The notes below the pieces were generated by a model, which saw only the letters and a list, made by a program, of their open reading frames with translations, made no database searches and had not been told where the DNA came from. A program made the position numbers and the translations under genes. This document shows, piece by piece, positions 59,941 to 64,000 of a stretch of DNA of 64,000 nucleotides (position 1 is its first letter; the number at the start of each line of letters is the position of its first letter). Source of the DNA: Periplaneta americana (Eukaryota; Arthropoda; Insecta; Blattodea; Blattidae). The stretch spans positions 13,654,800-13,718,799 of the forward strand of contig NC_091131.1 in NCBI RefSeq assembly GCF_040183065.1, written 5' to 3'.

Positions 59941-60126
59941 TGAGTCTCTCAAGTTTCTGCACCATCCTGGCCTTAAATATTATCTTAAATATGCATTTTC
60001 ATTAAATTCAAGCTCAAAGATCTGGCATGGTTCCCTTGTTAGTTCCCACCAAATCTTTAATAGAATATAATAGCAGATGATATTTATGCTACTAGTAGTA
60101 TATTTTTCTGTTATTTTCTGTCACAG

Positions 60127-60398
60127 GAAACTACAGACCCCGTCGTCGAAAGACTGTACTATACGAAAATTCTAACAAAACCTCATAGCCAGGCTTTCAC
60201 CTCCTCGGAGGTCGGAGTAAAGAGGATCCGTCAAGGAATGCACGCCTTCCACGGGGATGCGGACGCCTACAAGCTCATCTTAGACACTTTCGAAGAGCAC
60301 GAGAAGTGCAAACTCAAGACGATTGATATGTACCCTTCATTTCAAAGTGCCATCGCTGTACAGAAGGGTTCTGCGCTTAAAGAATACTTCATGCGTTC
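60127..60398 (+). CDS. IR gene 2 exon 8: S2 ligand-binding lobe
   Basis: 272 bp, acceptor TTTCTGTCACAG, donor GTAAGTTT. It encodes ETTDPVVERLYYTKI, GMHAFHGDADAYKLI and FEEHEKCKLKTIDMYP, ending with two bases of a serine codon. The last exon (M4) is not found between here and 64000. Confidence 0.94.
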
Positions 60399-60544
60399 GT
60401 AAGTTTAATTTATCTTCTTCTTCGTTCATAATCTGTCAATCTCTTTTTTTCTCGCGTTTACTTTCAGTTTGTGCAGATCAACGGTTATTTGAAGTCTGTT
60501 TTAAATTATTGTCTTACGTGACAAAAATTACATTTTGAATTATG

Positions 60545-61221
60545 TTTATTTTTTTCAATTTTATTTATTTCAAATATACGGAATAAAGAAATATAATTAC
60601 AAAACAAACAAAGAGAAATACAAATAAAATAATACAAGCAATATAAAAAGAAGATACAGTAGTATTAACAAAATTTGAGACCGAATGAGCAGCGCTCGTG
60701 CACGGTCGCAGTTCAGATATAATATTAAAATAAAAAATAATAATATAAATAAATAAGTAAAATAAAATAGGAACTAAAATATAATTATAGCGGCAATGGA
60801 ATTATATAATATAATATTAACACTATAGAAGAATAATATCGCACGTGAAAAGTAGGACTAATATATATTTCAAAATTATAGAATACAAATATAATATAGG
60901 TTGGTTAATTCATACACATAGGCTATACATTTATTTAATCAAATTGAAGATATTAACACGTTTCTAATTTTCTTGTTATATGTTAGTGGGTTACATGTTA
61001 GAAGTTCTGGGTGTAATTTAGTTAAAGCATTGTACAACCGAGGGCCAAAATTTATGCTGTACTTTAGACCAGCAGATGTGAGACATTTAGGTTCTAGTAA
61101 TGTTGAATTAATATTTCGTCTTGTGTCATAATTGTGTGTCTGTAATACAAACTTATTACGATTTTTATGATAAAATTTTAACAGCGTATACTTATAAATT
61201 TGTTCAATATTAAATACATTG
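60545..61221 (-). mobile_element. LINE-A copy, minus strand
   Basis: CATTTTGAATTATG (60531-60544) and CATTTTTAATTATG (61222-61235) form a 14-bp duplication with one mismatch. The minus strand holds the LINE-A C-terminus (FGPRLYNALTKLHPE region, about 61000-61060) and the 3' UTR with the hairpin (60679-60707). 5'-truncated. Confidence 0.9.
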
Positions 61222-61240
61222 CATTTTTAATTATGCGACA

Positions 61241-62873
61241 AACAAAAAAGAGAAACAAAACACGGATATATAACCATTAATAGAAATTTAAAATTAGATG
61301 TAATAACGTTGGCAGATGATCTTGTTTTACTAAAAACATCTGAAGATGATTCGCAATGGTCAGTACATAATTTAAATTTAATAGCTAAAAAATTGTCAAT
61401 GGAAATATCCATTAACAAAACAAAAATGATGGCCTTTTGATGGTAAATACCCAACACCAAGCAAAATTTGTTTAAATAACATAATTTTGGAAAGAGTTAA
61501 TGAGTTTAATTATTTAGGATATGAACTTTCTTTTGTTGAAAATTTGGGTTTATCAGAGAAAATTGTAAAATTCAACAAATCAGTGGGCATCATTAATAGA
61601 TTTATAGCCGGCAGATCCACAACTCAGTCAATTGAGACCGTGCTCGACACCATATGGGAAGCTACCGCCACGGCCGGAGGCTACATATATGCCATTTTCA
61701 GAGATTACGTGAAAGCGTTCGACGGAGTGGACAGGACTATCATGGTAGATAAACTACGCCGCATCCTGGGAGAGGAAAACCCGAACCTGCCACTCATAGA
61801 GAACATCCTGAGTGTCAACCTACTAACGGTTAGCGACAAAGTGAGCCACTCCAGACCTATTACCCAGACTAATGGCGTTCTCCAGGGGGACCCTCTTAGC
61901 CCGATGATGTTTAACCTGCTAACACACGATGTCATACAAGAGGTAGCAGTAAACCTGCCTATGTTCCTGTATGCAGACGACATGGTTATGATGTCGAGCA
62001 ACAGAGAGGCATTACAGGAAGGGCTTAGCAGACTCCATGTATGGTCAAGAAGGAATGGCCTAGATATAAATACAGAGAAAACAAAGGTCATGAAGTTCAG
62101 AAAAGGCGGAAACGTCTCCAGATCGGACATCTTCACATATGGTAATGAGAAACTGGAAATTGTTAACTCGTACAAATATCTGGGCTTAACACTGCAAGTG
62201 ACAGGGAAGTCATTTACTAAGCACATAGAAGAAAGATGCTCGGCGGCGATCAAGGCTACGTACGACATAAAGAAGCTCGAAAAGCTCTCCACGACCACAG
62301 CCCTGCGCCTCTTCTACATCAAGATCGCTCCAATAGTTAGCTACGCGCTGAAAAATATATGGGTTCACTTAACCTCAGCGAACCTAAAGAAGCTAGAAGC
62401 CGTGAAGCGTCATACCTAAAAAGAGCTCTTCAAGTGTCAAGAACAACGCAAACGAGGCTGGTATACCTATTAATGGACACGGATTTCTTCGTAAGAGAGC
62501 TGATGACGAGCAACGGCCTTCAACCTACACCAGCATATGAGGCCCACGTTAGGGACAGAGAAGAAAAAGCAGCAGGCGTGGACCAGGAATTCCTTCAGAC
62601 GCCAGCCATGAACACGGAAGAGTGGAAGAAGCCTAACTTCGAGCTACGTCACGTCTTCACGAGGACGGCGGCCCACGGGTTCCACCATAGGATCTGTGCC
62701 AAACGAGGATACCACTCGGCCTCAGAGCAGTGCATCTGCACCCTCTGTGGGCACAGCTGCAGTCAGTATCATATACTAACCTGCCAAGCAAGGTCTGAGA
62801 CACTAACGTTCTACGCAAAAGAAGGCAAGTTTTGACTAAAATGTAACAATGTACACATTGCGTTTAATAAATC

Positions 62874-62917
<44 letters not shown>

Positions 62918-63349
62918 ACAGTTTTAAAACCTTCATTAGTACAAAAATCAACTCGTACTCGTCTTTATCAAATAGTAGCTCGACCAGTCTTATGTTATGG
63001 GAGTGAAGCGTGGACTATAAGGACAAAAGATGAAAGCAGACTAACAGCTTGCGAGATGAGATTCATGCGCCGAACAGCTGGCTACACTAAATGGGATCGG
63101 AAGAAAAATGAAGATATCCTTCAAGAACTTAATGTGTCATCAATACTGGACTATATCTCCAGATATCAGTTAAACTGGAAGGAACACGTCTCAAGAATGG
63201 TTTCATCCCTAAGGCAATAATGAAGTATCGTCCAAATGGGAAACGGTCACTTGGTCGACCTATGAAAAGATGCAAGAAAATCGCTTTTTCAGGCCGTAAC
63301 AGTTCTTTTGGGACTAGTACTTGCCAGGATGATGATGATGATGATGATG
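61241..63349 (+). mobile_element. LINE-F copy, split by LINE-G
   Basis: A perfect 12-bp duplication AATTATGCGACA lies at 61229-61240 and 63350-63361. The left block has RT with VITLADDLVLLKTSEDD (catalytic ADD), INKTKMMAF, and after one frameshift VNEFNYLGYELSFVENLGLS. The right block, 62930-63220, continues VLKPSLVQKSTRTRLYQIVA, LCYGSEAWTIRTKDESRLTA and DYISRYQLNWKEHVSRM, then RPNGKRSLGRPMKRCKK. The 3' tail is (GAT)n at 63329-63349. Confidence 0.9.
61598..62914 (+). mobile_element. LINE-G insertion with RT and zinc-knuckle C-terminus
   Basis: The RT runs AGRSTTQSIETVLDTI, YAIFRDYVKAFDGVDRTIMV, TQTNGVLQGDPLSPMMFNLL, NLPMFLYADDMVMMSSN (catalytic YADD) and INTEKTKVMKF, then YKYLGLTLQVTG, to about 62400. 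After a frameshift, 62359-62835 encodes KRALQVSRTTQTRLVYLLMD and ends with a CTLCGHSCSQYHILTC zinc-knuckle block. It is followed by a (TTA)n tail, 62875-62914. The insertion splits LINE-F between GIIN and VLKPS. 5'-truncated; codon use is much more GC-rich than LINE-F. Confidence 0.9.
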
Positions 63350-63361
63350 AATTATGCGACA

Positions 63362-63716
63362 CTTCCTTTTAGTGCAAGAGGGGTTTATGTCATTCGATCG
63401 TACAGGAAGGAATTGAAATCATTAGTTAGATGATAGTGGACTTCACAGGCTAAGGCTCCATTGAATCTCTTGCTGTCTTTTTCAAGATAAATATTAGTTA
63501 CGTGAAAAGTGAACAAACAAATCATTAATGTTACACGCACAATTTATTGACCAAATATACAGGAAAACACAAAGAAAACAAATCGAATGTAAAGAGAAAA
63601 CACTCACAAGTTAGAAGGATGGCTCCATTGCTTTACTGTATCATCACTACAAGTGCTGGACACACGTGCATTGATTTCCAGACAAGATTGCATCGACGTG
63701 CCATACTTCGTCGTAC
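63362..63716. other. Intron 8 of IR gene 2, unassigned
   Basis: Nothing recognised. Confidence 0.3.
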
Positions 63717-63822
63717 CACAGTCTAGTATACACAGTCGCGAAGCTTGGGGTGATTTTTTGCATTTCTCGCGATAGTTGCTAGCCGCTTGGAGCGCTGTGT
63801 GTACTAGGAACAATAGACTGTG
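63717..63822. mobile_element. Possible small MITE, 106 bp
   Basis: Both ends read inward as CACAGTCTA; inner parts (TATACACAG and TACACACAG) continue the inverted match with a gap. No clear duplication. Confidence 0.4.
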
Positions 63823-64000
63823 TCACTGTCATCGTGATCTAATACAGGCCGTAAGGCAGACCATGTGACTCGCTTAACCCAATCACGAAGGGCGGCGTTT
63901 CAACCATATAAATTAATTGGAATGCATAAAAAGTAACATATATTTCTCTAAAATGTAGTGTAATTGCATTAATAAAATTTAAAACAATGATTAGGAGACA
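63823..64000. other. Intron 8 of IR gene 2, window end
   Basis: Nothing recognised; the terminal exon of IR gene 2 is expected further right. Confidence 0.3.

Noticed and set aside
61705..62298. 197-codon minus-strand frame
   Set aside because: Antisense shadow of the LINE-G reverse transcriptase.

Overview
The window is animal nuclear DNA and almost certainly comes from an insect. It is AT-rich, has GT-AG introns, is dominated by transposable elements (TEs) and microsatellites, and carries two chemosensory ionotropic receptor (IR) genes. The mix of LINE and SINE families and the large IR introns suggest a cockroach or termite (Blattodea); this is inference, since no taxonomic marker is present. 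No bacterial genes, operons or CRISPR arrays were seen.

Host genes: Two paralogous IR genes lie head to tail on the + strand. IR gene 1 enters from the left and ends in the window, with its last four coding exons at 5799-6025, 9794-10002, 10261-10532 and 13133-13370. IR gene 2 starts at 32471 and has eight exons here (32471-32618, 36506-36693, 39638-39997, 47548-47660, 49925-50107, 53849-54075, 55989-56197, 60127-60398). Its last exon, with membrane segment M4, must lie beyond 64000. Matching exons have identical lengths (227, 209 and 272 bp) and identical phases. The proteins look like divergent ligand-gated channel subunits of the IR75 type. All visible exons are open with good splice sites.

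Mobile elements fill introns and intergenic DNA. DNA transposons: a Harbinger-like MITE (741-1125), a mariner with a five-fold internal tandem repeat (1594-2906), a mariner split by a LINE that is itself split by a solo LTR (3167-5512), a Tc1 (10554-11858), a mariner (18709-20016), a degraded hAT (20179-21471), several TA-flanked mariner-like derivatives (25608-26300, 26520-27635, 27817-28931, 40370-41483, 58040-58774), a TTAA MITE (29656-29981), and an apparently intact hAT with a 494-codon transposase ORF and a perfect 8-bp target duplication (32662-34857) in intron 1 of IR gene 2. Retroelements: at least nine LINE families (labelled A-I here for reference), two tRNA-derived SINEs, a tRNA-like cloverleaf at the tip of a long palindrome, a Penelope-like 3' end, and a possible second Penelope-like insert.

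Simple and tandem repeats: a roughly 1-kb GATA-type array (6418-7433), a roughly 0.56-kb CTAT/CTGC array (52180-52745), and minisatellites with units of about 41, 51, 104 and 76 bp. Target-site duplications (TSDs) let many insertions be ordered in time. The most unusual items are the intact hAT, the mariner carrying five copies of one transposase segment, the tRNA-like/palindrome structure, a foldback element whose end was amplified into a 76-bp minisatellite, and a compensated 3'-UTR hairpin shared by two LINE families.
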